Assembly: GCF_000150275.1 (NCBI RefSeq)
Contig: NW_002060957.1
Span: forward strand, 1,383,512-1,447,511
Source: Trichoplax adhaerens
Taxonomy: Eukaryota > Placozoa > Uniplacotomia > Trichoplacea > Trichoplacidae
Length of the DNA: 64,000 nt
Reading direction: 5' to 3'
The notes under the pieces were generated by a model. It saw only the letters and a program-made list of their open reading frames with translations, was not told the origin of the DNA and did not search any database. Shown here piece by piece: positions 36,780 to 50,268 of this stretch (its first letter is position 1; each line of letters starts with the position of its first letter). The translations under genes and the position numbers were made by a program.

Positions 36780-38560
36780 ATCTTTACTAAGGAATGTCTT
36801 CAGTATGCGTAGGGTAGCAAATTACTCGCATTACACTGATTTATAATATAGAATTACGAATGCAAAGTGTTATTGGAGAAAGATATGTGAACGTAATAGT
36901 TAGGTAGGAATTATTATCGGTACGATTATAGTTTTTGCTGTGGAAATAATAATCTGGGACTCTCGAAGTCTATCGGTTGTATATCTGGTTGCTACAATAA
37001 TTTTGTCACATTTACAAAATTGTATCATAAATTTTTATCACAGGTGGAGAATGTTATTATTTAGCAAACTCTAGTACCTGTGAGTCAGAAAACAATGTAA
37101 AGGAGAACAGTTCTATCTAAAGCATGTAAGAAAATTATTCATATGGCAAATTTTTGTTTCAGAAACAACATAGCATTGCTTAAAAGCCAGAACTTGTGGC
37201 ATTTAAAATCTCAGAAATTTACTTGAGCTAATTTATAGATTAATACGAAGATTTATGTAATATTTTTGTGAAGCAGCTGGTTTACTGTTGAGAGACCTGC
37301 AAATGAATCATGACTACTAAGTAATATTAATCCTAATTTAAGTATAAAAGAGTAGCTGGTTAAAGATGCGCGCCAAAAAGAGTATTTGTAAGTAGTTTGG
37401 AATGATTGTAATTGGTAATAGACAGGTCTTTGCTGCAAAAATTGATAAAGTAGAAATATTCAGACATATAAAGGCTACCAACTCGATTTATCTTTCATAA
37501 TTAAAATAATTTCTGCTGTATGTATGGTATTTTTTAATAACATGACAGTACAGGCACGAAATATCATTATTCAGCAAAATATTACTTATTTCGAATAAGC
37601 TATCGTGACAATTTAAAGACGAATAATTAATTTACGTCAGAAAATTGAACAATGTAGTTGTTTCTGCTGCAGAAATAAGAATGAACGGCTTAGATGCTTG
37701 AAACGAGAACAAGTATGATCTTAGCAATTTTCTAGAACTAACCTACAATGCAGCTTTCAGGAAATAGAACAATTCTTACAAAAGGATATGTAACGATACT
37801 GCCAGTGCGAAAGTATTTTCAACATTACATAAAGTGCTAGAGAGTTCTCAGATACGAAAGAGCAATCTCTCTTAAGAAAGTTTAAACTAATATCGGTTAG
37901 AAATTACTTCTTGTGATGGAAAGGGAAAATTGAAAGTCTTTACGTGCTCAGATTTAGTATATCATTTTGGATTTCCACAATTAGTTCTATATTATGTAAT
38001 ATTTACTAGAAAAGACTTTGAAGCCCATAATAGGTAGAGAACATTATTGTTCAGCAACGTTTTCGGATATTAAATGAGGTAACAATTTACTGTATGAAAA
38101 AATTATTTTATCTCAGGAAATCTGAGATACACTGATTAGGCAATAGTTTGGTAGGAAATTAGATAAAGCTGCTTGAAAGTCTAATACAAAGATAACTAGA
38201 AAGAGATGTTAGGAAAACGCTATAAATAACTTTTAAAAGTACTTACAATTAATATACAGCAGTTGCGTGTATACAGACAAATAGAAAATTATTGGAAAGT
38301 ATGCAAATAGATTGTAATTACTAAGGATAGTCACCGATTTTAAAAACGATAAAATAACAATGTATGAGAACAATGTATGACAGAACAATTCAGCTGTAAC
38401 TAATCATGAAATTCTCATCTTTCATCTGCACAATGAAATATATTATCAGCTGGATTTACAATATCATTTTATAAACACTATAGCAGGATGGAACATGAGT
38501 AATTAGGAAAGTCTTTAGTTTTTTGAATGAAGTAAGCTTCTAAAGCGAAAACGATTCTTT
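36780..38560. repeat. Highly degenerate tandem repeat, unit about 480-510 bp
   Basis: Anchor blocks of the form GA.TGTTATTATTTAGCAAACT recur at about 37047, 37557 and 38036. Related TTTCTGCTGCAGAAATAA.A words are scattered between them. No coding potential seen. Confidence 0.45.
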
Positions 38561-39738
38561 TCCAAGAGCTTTGAATAATTCTTAATCAAAGAATAGTTTT
38601 CCGAATAAAATATGACAATAGAACTGCTCAAGACTATTTTATTTCCACGATGACCATTGCTTATTTATACTTGCGTAACTTTGACCATTAATGGAGTTCT
38701 TATGATAATTTTTAATATTTTTAAGCAAAACTGTTTAGTAGCCCATTCTTTTTTACCTGCTATCGACTAGCAATATCAATTATTTATTTAACCAAAATAT
38801 ACTAAAGTCCTAACATTCATACATCATTTATTTAATTTAACACAGATTAATTTTACCTATTAAAACCGTAAGAAATAATTAAGATTCTCATTAAAAGATA
38901 CAAATAATTACGATAACGTATTGAAAACTTTTCTTCTCATTTTCTGATGTGGCGGCATAATAATTAATACCTTTAGTTTCAATATCACGCAATATTATCA
39001 ATCCTTTACTAATTTACATTGTTCCTCTTAAAAGGGCCTCAATAGGCTAGTTCTGCGAAGAATAATATGTTATAACAAAATGTTCTGCAAGGCTTTGTTA
39101 GATAGTTGAAAGTAAAAGTAGCTAATATAATACTTATGACATAAAGAAGAGGTTAATAAACCAAATATAATAAATTATCAAGCTGAATCATCTCTAAAAG
39201 CATTGTATCATCGCATCAAGTTTACGCCCAATATAGTACAATTTAATTTGGTGAATGTTATGCATCATAGGGCAATAATGTACTCGAATGGCACTTATAT
39301 TACATTTCAATGTTCTTGTTCAGAATTTGAATGCTAGTTTTTCCTTGAATACGCATAAAATTTAGATTTAAAATAGCAATTATCATCTATACATGAATCG
39401 TTACTTGATCGAGATTGAATTACTATTGTATGTATACCTGTTAATAAGCCTTCATTCAGTCCATATTATGCTTGCTGTTTTCTAACTCAATCCGGTCAAG
39501 TGATCTAACAGTGTTTAAAACTCTTGCCTCTACATTGAAAGACATTATCTAATTTAAAGGTCATATACTTTACGTGAAAACTTCGGGAATGAGTATCCCA
39601 TGCGTCATTTTATACTTGTTTCAATTTAAGAAGGTACAATCTACAGCGGAGATATGATCATGATCTCAGAGGGTCTCTTAAATTTTTACGAACACTTTAT
39701 CTCCTACTATTAGCAGACATGTTGTTAACGCAACGGTA

Positions 39739-40606
39739 TCACGGTACGAAACACTGTGAAGAATAAACGACTAAATTTGGTGGTTAACATTTATATATGG
39801 GGGTAACTAATAATGACTTACAGTAGGAACTCCGGTAGTTATTTTGTTACAGTATATTATGCAGTGCTGCAGTAGGAGTTCTCATAAGGTAGCTAATATT
39901 AATTGATTGAAGTGTTATGTCTTGTAACGCTTGTGATAAATATCCTGAATGTTGTATATATATATATAGTTAGTAATAGATTAAATACGATATCTTAACT
40001 ATAAAGGCATAAATAAAGGAAACACTATATATGTACCTATATGATGATTGTATGGTAGTACTAGTAATACAGCAGGTGATAACATTGTAAAAGGCGGACT
40101 GGTAAGTTACTAATTGTAGTGCGAAGTATAAACTGTAATCGTATCGAGGTGTAACCTCGTGTAGCTATAAATACCGATCAACTAATAATAAAATGCAGTT
40201 ATCAATCTTATTCACGGAGTAAACTTATTATTGAAGAACATAACACTGAAGATAATCAATTATAGATGATACTGTGAATAGTTCTGTGTATGAACATACT
40301 GTAGTCTAATTATCTAGAATCGTTCAGTATATATCTAAGATTATGAATAATTTTTGTATTAATTTAGCTATCCAACATGAACTAAATTTCATGACCTGTT
40401 ATAACTCATAACATGATGGTAGCTACCAAAGGGTATTTAAGCTCGGCAGATAGCTAAATAAAAGGAGAGTTCTATAGTTGTTTAACGCAGAAAAAGCAAA
40501 GGCGTCCAAATTCACGAGAGGCAGTTAAGGGATACTGAATCCCGAAGTCCATAATAATTTAAAGATTTGTTTTATGCTATCTTAGTCACGATTGTGCTGT
40601 ATGACA
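39739..40606 (-). mobile_element. Dispersed element, copy 2 (inverted, with nested insertion)
   Basis: Read on the minus strand it begins TGTCATACAGC at 40606 and ends near TTCGTACCGTGA at 39739. It shares with copy 1 the GGGATTCAGTATCCC block, GAATTTGGACGC, the TATA-like TTAAATACC and the GTTACAAGACATAACACT block. It is 868 bp long because a 296-bp element sits inside it. No target-site duplication could be matched at its ends. Confidence 0.7.
39950..40245 (+). mobile_element. Nested solo-LTR-like insertion (296 bp) with 5-bp duplication
   Basis: It starts TGTTGTATA, ends ATAACA, and is flanked by CTGAA on both sides (39945-39949, 40246-40250). It contains TATAAATA at 40166 and AATAAA at 40187. 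Removing it restores continuity with copy 1 of the host element. This is the expected signature of a solo LTR from another retroelement family. Confidence 0.7.
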
Positions 40607-40609
40607 ATG

Positions 40610-41800
40610 GAAATCCACTTAGGGCAGAAATAATCGCGACACAAATATAGGAATATCCATCTTTCAAGCAGTTTACTAGATAAAAAGTTAAATGTATGAC
40701 ACCGTTCCAAATTGGGTATAATATGCTAGCGAATTTATTTCCTTTCCAATATCATAAAGGGTGAAAAAATGCTGCAAATTATCGCCCATTTATTTTATAT
40801 TTGCTATTTTTTTTCAGTCTTATACTATGATATTATAAGAATATTTTGCTATCAAGCAGCTGCTTGATAATGCTGGAATATCATTCCAATCAATTGTAAT
40901 AATGATAAATAGTAGCATATGATTGCAATAGCGGTACATAATTGTAGTATAATACTCGTAAATAGCTCGTCTTCCATACCACTCAATTTCATCTAACGTA
41001 GCGATGACAATTCCGGAAACGGCCCCGAATCTTATTCCACAATTTTAGCCTCTCTTCGGAAATAGGATAGAATTGGGTCCATCAAGCCAGTCTAGAAGGT
41101 AAGAGTTGAAGTATCCAGCTGTTTCAAATCTAGTTTGGTAGGTAATCTGTTTCTTTTGTAACATCATAAAGGGTGAAAAAATGCTGCAAAGTGTCACTGT
41201 CATTCTAACTTGTTAAATTTTTCAGTCTTATACAACGACATTGTAAAGATATTTGCGATCAAGCAGCTCAACAGAATTGGAATATCATTAGAGTCACTTG
41301 CAATAATGATGATGATGATAAATAACGGTTGTTATGATTGCAGTAGCGCTACATTATTATATTGTAATAAATGATTTATCCTCAAAGTGTTTGAAAATCT
41401 TATATGGTAGTGATGACAACTCCGGAAATGGGACTAAATCTTATTCAACAATTTTACCCTCTCTTCAGAAATAAGAAAGAATCAACCCTATCTTTCAAAC
41501 CAGACCACTAGATAAGATTGTCTAGGAGTGACACCATTTCGAATCTAGTACAACAATTTATTTATTTTTTTTCGAACATTGTAAAGGGTGAAAAATGTTG
41601 CAAAGTGCCGTCATCTATTCTAATCCGTTAATCTTTATCAGTCTCGTGCAATGATAGTTTAAAGGCATTTTATTATCATTCAGCTCGATTGAGCTGAATT
41701 ATCATTAGAATCAATTGATGTGATGATGACGATCAATAACGGTTTTATGATTGCTATAATGGTGCATAATAAATTAACTTTTGGACTATTTTTCAGAAAG
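40610..41800. repeat. Tandem array, 412-415 bp unit, about 2.8 copies
   Basis: The unit start ATAAAGGGTGAAAAAATGCTG occurs at 40754, 41166 and (as GTAAAGGGTGAAAAATGTTG) 41581, giving periods of 412 and 415 bp. A partial unit end precedes the first full copy, and the third copy is cut at about 41800. Copies have diverged substantially. The dispersed element copy 2 abuts the array. Confidence 0.8.
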
Positions 41801-41928
41801 ATTTATAATAATGTTATTGTTATCAGGGGTAATTAAATTGTCATCCAATCAGCAAATGTAATCATTGACGCTTTAGATAATAGCTAGTAACGTTATTTAT
41901 TGTATTTATTAAACGGTTGTCCAGATGT

Positions 41929-42174
41929 CTACATGAAGGGGGTTGAATTTAAATAATCTTTACCTAGTCGTTTGTTGAAAATCCAATACAGTAGAAACGG
42001 AGATTGCTTGTAATCCAAGTAGTCGTTGATAGAAGAGTACAGGTAGGAGTGGTAATTACTCTCCTTTTGAAATACTCCTTTTACAATTGATTTCAAATTG
42101 GAATCATTTTCGTGATCAGCAACAAGACGATTATAAGCTGAAATTAGTTCCTGATCAAGGAAACAACTATTCAA
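41929..42174 (-). CDS. Hypothetical protein-like frame
   Basis: About 80 codons open to a TAA at 41929. It could start after a CTTGATCAG acceptor at about 42155 and reads as a balanced helical sequence (ELISAYNRLVADHENDSNLK). No family recognised, no neighbouring exon established. Confidence 0.2.
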   Translation of the reverse strand: MNSCFLDQELISAYNRLVADHENDSNLKSIVKGVFQKESNYHSYLYSSINDYLDYKQSPFLLYWIFNKRLGKDYLNSTPFM

Positions 42175-45100
42175 TTATCCAGTGTGTCATTTAAAAAATC
42201 AATTGCAGCCATCTTCAAATTACATCTCAATCAAGTCATGGCAAGGTAAAGGATCTTTATAAATCATTTTTTGACAGGATTATCAGGCAGGTGATCCGAA
42301 AATAATTAAATTACTTAATATTATTTGTTCAAAAAAACATCGCTAGATAACACTTAGCAACATTTTAATGACTGCTTTCGCATAATCTAATTTAATTTTA
42401 GGCTATTAACATACTCTATTTTTATTTTTATCCATCATCATTTCTTTTAAGCACTGAGAGAGAACAGCAATGTTTTGATGACTATCATCGCTTAGCTTGA
42501 TTAAATTATAGGCTCTTAACACAGACAATTTCTATTCTCATCCATCATAATATACCCTTCTAAACGAGATAGAGAAATTATCATTTTCAGCTTCAATACT
42601 TTCTTATTTCCGAGCAATGTTATTGACTAACTCGATTCGTTCCTCATCAGCCTCTTTCATCAAGATTAATCATTCACTCCATAATTTGCTTTCCTCATTG
42701 CCAGCAATATTAAGCATGTTAGCATAATGGACGATAAAAGACATTTTTCATCTATCTTATCTTCAGGTATCCTTCTGTATTGTTATTTCATTACTATATT
42801 ATTTTACTCTCACTTCCTTATTTGAAGACGATCTGAAAGAATTATTTTATGTCTATAAGTACACAACGATTTTTCTAAGCGAACCAATATATGCCTTTCA
42901 AATTGTAACAGAATTTAATTTAAGTTATTTACTTTATAAAGAATACAGAGTTATAGGGAAGTTGAATGCAAATCAGATTATTTATAAAATCTATCGTTAC
43001 AAAGATAAGTTTTACTGATCTTGCCACTGCCTAGGAGAACATGCACCTTGTTCATTTTGAGATTAGATTTACTGGAAAGGTCAGGTTCAGATTCTTACGC
43101 AAGCGTTCCGCTAGGTGTATATTTCGGATTAATCTTCGTTCCTTTACAAATTCATTGCTCACCATTTCTTCACCTTTGCAATATGTTGAAGAAAGCTGCG
43201 AAAATTTATCTAAATGATCTCCAAGGATTTTCTTCTAGTTTGCGTAGAAATACTGAATAATATGTATCAGAGGTTTAAATTCGCTAATTTTATTGTTTAC
43301 AGAACGTTATGATCGAAAAAAATGAAAGAATGAGAAAGAGACTTTATTCCAAGTTTAAATAAATTAGTATGATACATTATTAAAATTACATCTGGTCAGG
43401 CTCGTTAAGAGACTGATCGATGGCAATGGCGGTAGAGTCGAATAGCAAACTATTTTTAAGGGCCACGTAAATCTTTCTTTATATCATGCATTATCGCTTA
43501 AGTAGGTGTAAATCCGTTTCCATCGATAACTACGGCATCTCATGATTATGAAATGAAAAAAAGAGAATGATGGATTTTATCATATCTAGATTAATTACCG
43601 CGCAATTAAAGTGCAGTTTATCTACTCGATCTGTTTAGGTTTTGATTGAAAATATGAAGAGTAAAGTAGTCAAATAAATTATTGTAGATCATTGGACCAA
43701 TTCTTCGTTTTATCCCACTGAAGATGCTTATTTTAAAATGGATATAAAATGGACCAGAGCATTCGAGAAGCTTGCAGTAGCTGCTGTAGTATGGGCGAGA
43801 TTATTTTCCTCATTCAGTATTGGGATTTGTAAATTTACATCAAGCTACGATTGCTATTCATGAGAGAGAAGATATTGTACAACTCTATTTACAAGACCTT
43901 ATTAAAATTTACAGTTACCATGTTAATATGGTGAATGTTATACTAATACATGGATTATTGTTAATAAAATAGCCTCGGTACATGCGGTGTAATTGGAATG
44001 ATCATTCTCGATTTCTTTCTAAAGCTGTAAGGCTACATTATACCAGCGAAGTAGCTCTAGCCTTCAAAGTAAATGCAATTGATATTCAATTTTTTTTACA
44101 TTAGTAGGTCATAATTAAGACTGATTTTGAGTTGAGCAATAACATTTGCATTACGCAATGGCTGCAAAATTCAAAGTCAATTACACATAATGTCTATATG
44201 TTATAAGCTATAGTCACCTATACTAGGGCAGTTTGTCGGCGATCATGATAACTTGTGAGAAAGTTGAATTAAGAGTGTAAGTGAATGAAAGGGAAATTAT
44301 AAATAGAGGCTTAAGTGAAGAGATTTTCAAGAGAGTGTTCATGCGTGAATGGAACGGGTTTCAAGATCGAGCATGAATCGTTAGTTTAAAACGCTTTGGA
44401 TGAGAATGAATTTGAGTCTGATATAGGATTTTTCTGACATATAATATTCTAACCTACTGATTAAATCACTTTTATATGATAAATCAATTGTACTTTTACA
44501 TTCTAATTATCTATTAGAATATATATCAAAAGTGAGAAATGGAATGGAGTAAAATAAATTATCATTTACGAATACGATTGCTCTAGGTTTCAAAGTGTTT
44601 GCATAGTTCAGAGTTATGATGGCAGATCTGCGTATCATGTTGCCTTAGAAATTTATTCATATTACTTTATATCCAGTTATTGGAGAAATTTTATTAATGC
44701 GATTATGCCGATCAAATTAGTAGATTCTCTGCTATTGCTTAAAATGGCACGGGAATTAAAAAAGTTAATACATGCGAATAACCACTTAATTAGAAAGTCC
44801 TTTATCATTAACTACCGTTAGCTTGTCAAAAACATCTTAATTTCATCAAGAATTGTGCAAACGCTATAGCTGTGGCATTATAACCATAAAAATTCAATGC
44901 AAGATCCTGAATGACTTCATAGCTTATAATAGTTAAGCAATCGACTGCCTTTATATGTAATAATTTCCCCTTCCAACTTTCAAATAAAATGAATGCTAAG
45001 CATGCTTTTAGCGAACATTTTCTTAGCCTTATTTATTGTAAGTCTCAGCTGATCTATACTAGCACTGCAATAGTCTGTGGTACTGTAGATTTACTCTTCG

Positions 45101-45860
45101 AAATGCTACCAGTAATTTTCAAGTGGAATCTATACCCAGTAAATTAAATGTATACCCTAGAAAATAGAATTGATAAGCTACGATAGTTTGCATACAATAA
45201 ATAATCATGCATTATTCATTGCTTGTGCACATGTCATGCAATGCCTCTATAATTTACTGCTTCCTTTCTTTGCGACTTATTATTTACTGGCATCTGCTTG
45301 ACGTAAAAATACAGTGGCTGAATTTTTTACTATAGAGCCAAAGATTTATCTATTTATGAAGAAAATGGGCTGAGATTTTATTACAGTGAGCTTAGAACAA
45401 GATACTAATGGCTGGGGTAAATAAATTATCATTTGTTTACGTCAGGCTTATTGTATATACACGAACTATCTATCTACTAAATCTTACTACTTCATCGATT
45501 AGTGTTGAGAAGATATGGCGGATACAGTATAAATCTGTTGATAAGGAATAAGATCTGCCAATATAAGATTAGCAGCTTTCCGTTTGTAGTGCAGCCCCAA
45601 ATATAGCTTAGATTACTATTATAAGACTGTACGAGAATAACTTAACTTGTAAGGTAGAGTGTAAGATTGTCAGATAATCAGATAGTCCTTGGTAGTCAGA
45701 CGAACCTAACTTCTGTAATAAAGTGAAATTTGCAAGAAACTGTGGTTCTTGATTTATTGTTTTGAAGATCACTTTATCACAACGTTAGATCTATCTAATT
45801 AGACGTTACGCTATAAATTCATCTCTAATACATCGCTATTTTGCCATCATTTTTGATTAT
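42175..45860. other. Gene desert; nothing firmly recognised
   Basis: A minus-strand frame antisense to 43021-43260 is somewhat protein-like but has no splice context. The rest is AT-rich and unassigned. Confidence 0.35.
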
Positions 45861-46049
45861 TGTGATTTTATGGCGATTATTTACTAAAGTCTATTTCAAG
45901 TTTGAAAACACTTTCCAATTCTGCAACATCAATATCCACATGATAGAATTGGTTACACTGTATAGATTTTTAAATCTACTCTCAAAACTATGACAACATC
46001 AATCGCTAATTAACATTTATTTAAGATACATTTCGGCCTTATTCATTAA

Positions 46050-47030
46050 TGTATTCTACATTGGCGTTGCACTAAATAATAACAACTATGATTTGCATCA
46101 TATCAATTGTTGATCGGATTTCCATCTGATATACAATACTTAAAATGATGTTTACTAATCTTGTTACTTTAGAATTAGCTATTTCCAGTGACGCAAAATC
46201 TATCAATTATTGAATAGAACTTTCTGCTACGATTTTTTTCTGTTTATAACATTTAAAATTAAACCACTAGATAGAATGCATACTGCCTCATCAATCGTCG
46301 ATAAGAAAATCGATCAAATGTATAAATATACAATTGTAGTTTATTCATACTGAATCAGTCGTTGAAGAAAGAGTTCGATTTAAAGAAGACATGTTGTGGT
46401 CAAAACCCAAATTTGGCCAATCTTAAAATCGACAAAATCAATCGTTCGTAAAACTGCGATTGATTATAAGTATAAAAATGCATATGTAGTTCATTCATAT
46501 TTAATCAATTTTTGATCAGATCTCCATCGAATAAACCTTACCTCTGGGATATATCATATTCGATAATCTTATTGTTTTAAAATTATCTATTTCTAGCGAT
46601 ACACATTTTACCATTGAGTAGAAATTGAAGCCCCGATCTTTTTCCGATTTATGAAATTTTTTATTTAGTCACTAGATACGCGTATAATAATGGTGTCTCA
46701 TCAATCGTTGATGAGAAGCTCGATTCAAAGTATAAATATACTCACGTAGTTTAGTATTACCGAATCAATCGTTAATCAGATTTTCGATCGGATATACATA
46801 CCTCATGTCCTATTCGTTAACCTTGTTATTTTATAATTAGCTATTCCTGGTGGCATACATTCTTTCATTAATTAAAGCTTTGAGCCAGTAATTTTTATGT
46901 AGTTGTGAAATTTATAATTTAATCGCTAGATAATAATAACGCTGTCTTATTAATCTTTGATAATTAATAAGTTCGATTATAAAATAAGTATTCAAACTTA
47001 GTTCATTTACTTCTAATCAAAGCTATCATG
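46050..47030. repeat. Degenerate tandem repeat, unit about 255 bp, three or more copies
   Basis: The block AATTAGCTATTTCCAG.G with a preceding CTTGTTA.TTTA recurs at 46173, 46581 and 46835. Between copies, blocks of the form TCATCAATCGT.GATGAGAA.. TCGAT recur. Spacings are 408 and 254 bp, the first including a partial extra unit near 46430-46490. Confidence 0.55.
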
Positions 47031-50000
47031 AACAAAATCGATATCATTGCAATAAAGTACTACCTTCAGTCCTACTCTGAACTGGTCACCCAATAATTAG
47101 TCTTACAAAGTAGCGGTTTAGTATTAACTTATTACTTAAAAATACTCTTAAATTTTACAGTGGTAAAACTTTTAACCAAGTAAACTATACAGCTGATTCT
47201 CAAATTTTCGGTTGAGGTCCATTCTAAAGAAGGCAACTCTTCACACCCTTCGTTGCAACATTTTAATGATATATGTTTAAAAATTCAGTCTCCCTGGGCT
47301 AATCACATTCAAACGTCATTCAGCTTATTCGATACTTCCCTTATTAAACTCAATGCTCCAGAAGGCTCCTGCAGGTGCAAGACCCCTAACTAGGTATGAT
47401 TGGCATCGCTCATACACAGCCAATTATATGTAAGATACTGAAACAAGCTGATACCACTTACCGAGGCACCCTATAGTCTCATTTAAGGCTACAGCTGTCG
47501 TCTCTACCATCATCCACTAATAGTAAACGACTACCTTTAAAGCCATAAAGTAATCCATGGCACCATTAATCTATTCAGATCTAGCATCATCTTACTAATG
47601 ATTATTGGGATCTCACTATAAAACCTATTTCCCCACAATTGTGGTCATTTCTTTTAAGGGATTATGAAAATAGAATCAATCGGGTAATAAGTTTTAGACA
47701 GGAATTATTTCATTTATAATCATTATTTAATCCGTATTTTAAAAGCAATATTTTAATTATATTTTACAGCTAAATCGTCAATTTTTCGATCAAATTTTTC
47801 ATGAATGCTATAGTAATAATAACCAACAACAATCTGTATTTTATAACTTCCTCTTTTTGATACTGTATCAACGACCATGAATCAAGGGCTACGATCACAC
47901 CAATTTTTTTAGCTCATTAACTACATGTGCATATTAAAATTTTCTATTTTCTTTGCCTAGGTTATCTTAATCAGGATTTGTATTCGATACACAATACACA
48001 TTCAATTCATAAAAATCATTTATATCTATTCATAATTCGTAATCTTCATATAATTATTATCCGAATACCATTCATTCTTGATCAATGTTACATACAGATA
48101 ATTAGTACATGCTTTATTTTACTGATATCACAGTTTGCCTGTAAAAAAAAATTTCCATCAGTATTTTCACAGCTATTTTTGCCCTAGCTTCCATTATCAA
48201 TCGAATTTTTAATCGAATGTATTATTTATTTTATATTAGTAACAGATTTCTTTAATTTTACTATTCTCCAAGATAGAGCCGTCGAACCTTGATCGACATT
48301 TATGTATTTGATTCTTATCTAGTATTCAATAAGTTTTTATATACTTAATTTTTATCCATTGATCTACAAAAATTTTATAATTCTACATTGTAGCTATTCT
48401 TGTACCTTGACGTTCTTTCTTTAAATCTGTAATATTGATATTGCCTTTCTTTCGATGATTTATACTAACTGAATTAGCAGTAAATAGGAAAGTATGTATG
48501 TTGTGATCTATACAACTATTCCAAGTTCTTTTACTTTTGAGAAATGTCCAAATCGACAATAACCAGAATCCACTTATTCTATTCCTTACATTCAACTCCA
48601 GATAAATTTTTAATTCTATTTTTTACTCTATATAGCGATTCAATAACCAGTCGGCAATCAATAGCGGCATTAATTTGAACTAAAAAAAGCGAAATTTTCG
48701 CTATCAGTATCTATTTTAACAAATTACTAGCTCGTTATAGTTAGTGTTAGATTATAGAAGATCATAGCTATTTGATAGATGAAATCCGTCTAACAATGAA
48801 AATTCACTTAAATAGAACTTAAAATAAGCGAAATAAATGCTTGGGAGGCATTACTATGTGTATTAATGACCAGATTATTAAATGCCAATTTATCTATATC
48901 TGCAGCCTTGCAATTTAAAATTAATAATAGCATTCCTGTAATTAGATGATTCACTTTGAATCAGTCGTGGATGAAAGGTAATTGCTATCGCTTTAGGTCA
49001 ATATTGAATTAGAAATCAACCTATGAAGCAAAATTTAGCGTAGCATAATAGAGCATTAATTAGTCAGCGAATTTCTTATATATATTTATTAAATATTAGC
49101 TAGTCTTACATGACAAATGCGATATTATACTACCGATATAAGTTTAACAATGTATAAAGAGTGGTCATTTGTTTGTCAATCTTTGTAGCTGATAGAGCAA
49201 TTTGCTGTACTTTCAATCCGAAATTCCGATGACTAAAAATTTTTTTCGCTTTAAGTAACAAAAGAGCGAGCTGAAGCTTCGGTTCTTATCCCTGTTATCT
49301 TAATCGTGTTTTGTTTATATCATCCAGTAAAAACAGGCGATAAAGATTTAAGGTGACAAGCGACAACCGGTATAAATGTTGATCTAGTTTACTTATGGAA
49401 CGGTAGACCTATTAATTATCATCACCTCCAATCAATTTTTAAACATTTATAATAGAATTAGCAATTTATTTGAATCTATTACATGAAAACTAAAGCGGAG
49501 TGTTAATATTTCTACAGTTTGTTTGAATAAGTTTACTGACTATAAATGAAAATTACGTCTTTTTCCAATAAAATTGTAATATACTCATGGCCTTGACGAA
49601 ATGACTTCAAGCACAATCGAGCATCTTAAATAACTTAAAAATATTAATCGTTTTATTAGCATAAAATAAAAATTTATTAAGAGAATAGAGATGTAATGAA
49701 AAGTCGAAAAATAGATTTTCCTTTTCATAGACTAAACAAAAGAAACTCACGATTAATAACTTCACACTTAAAAGTATGCACTGTGCTCGTATATTTGAAG
49801 GGTTTTCAAAAATTTGTAATTATCTTGTTCTAAGACTCCGAAATAGCATGTTTACATTATTGTATCCAGAATCATTACCGGAATTCAATTTCCATACTAG
49901 GAAATTAAATTAATTCGGTTTATTGGACCAATACATTTCAATCTTTAGAGATATTTGATATGATAATTGTACTGCAGAAATTGACATTCATGGTGAATTG

Positions 50001-50268
50001 GTATCGGAAAACAAATACAATTATAATCTACCATTCCTAATTGACTGAGCCACAAAATTAGCAATCTATACTCATTAATATTTCCTTAAATTGGTAGCCC
50101 TTGTCTTTAAAAGCAAGGCTAAATAAAGCATGGCTAGATAAACTTAGAATATTTAAGCAAGTTATGAACTGAAAAAAAAACAAATAGCATATCAATCTTG
50201 CTTGCATCTTTAACCCTTAGCTAATTCTTTCCTCATTGTAAAATTTTGTTTTTTTGCTTCTCTTTTAG
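47031..50268. other. Gene desert upstream of the GPCR
   Basis: No supported gene. A missing first exon of the GPCR is expected somewhere here. One weak candidate is ATG at 49990 followed by a TG|GTATCG donor in the correct phase. Confidence 0.3.

Noticed and set aside
47927-48187. Plus-strand 86-codon hydrophobic frame
   Set aside because: Ile/His/Phe-rich composition from AT-rich DNA; non-conserved, no splice context.
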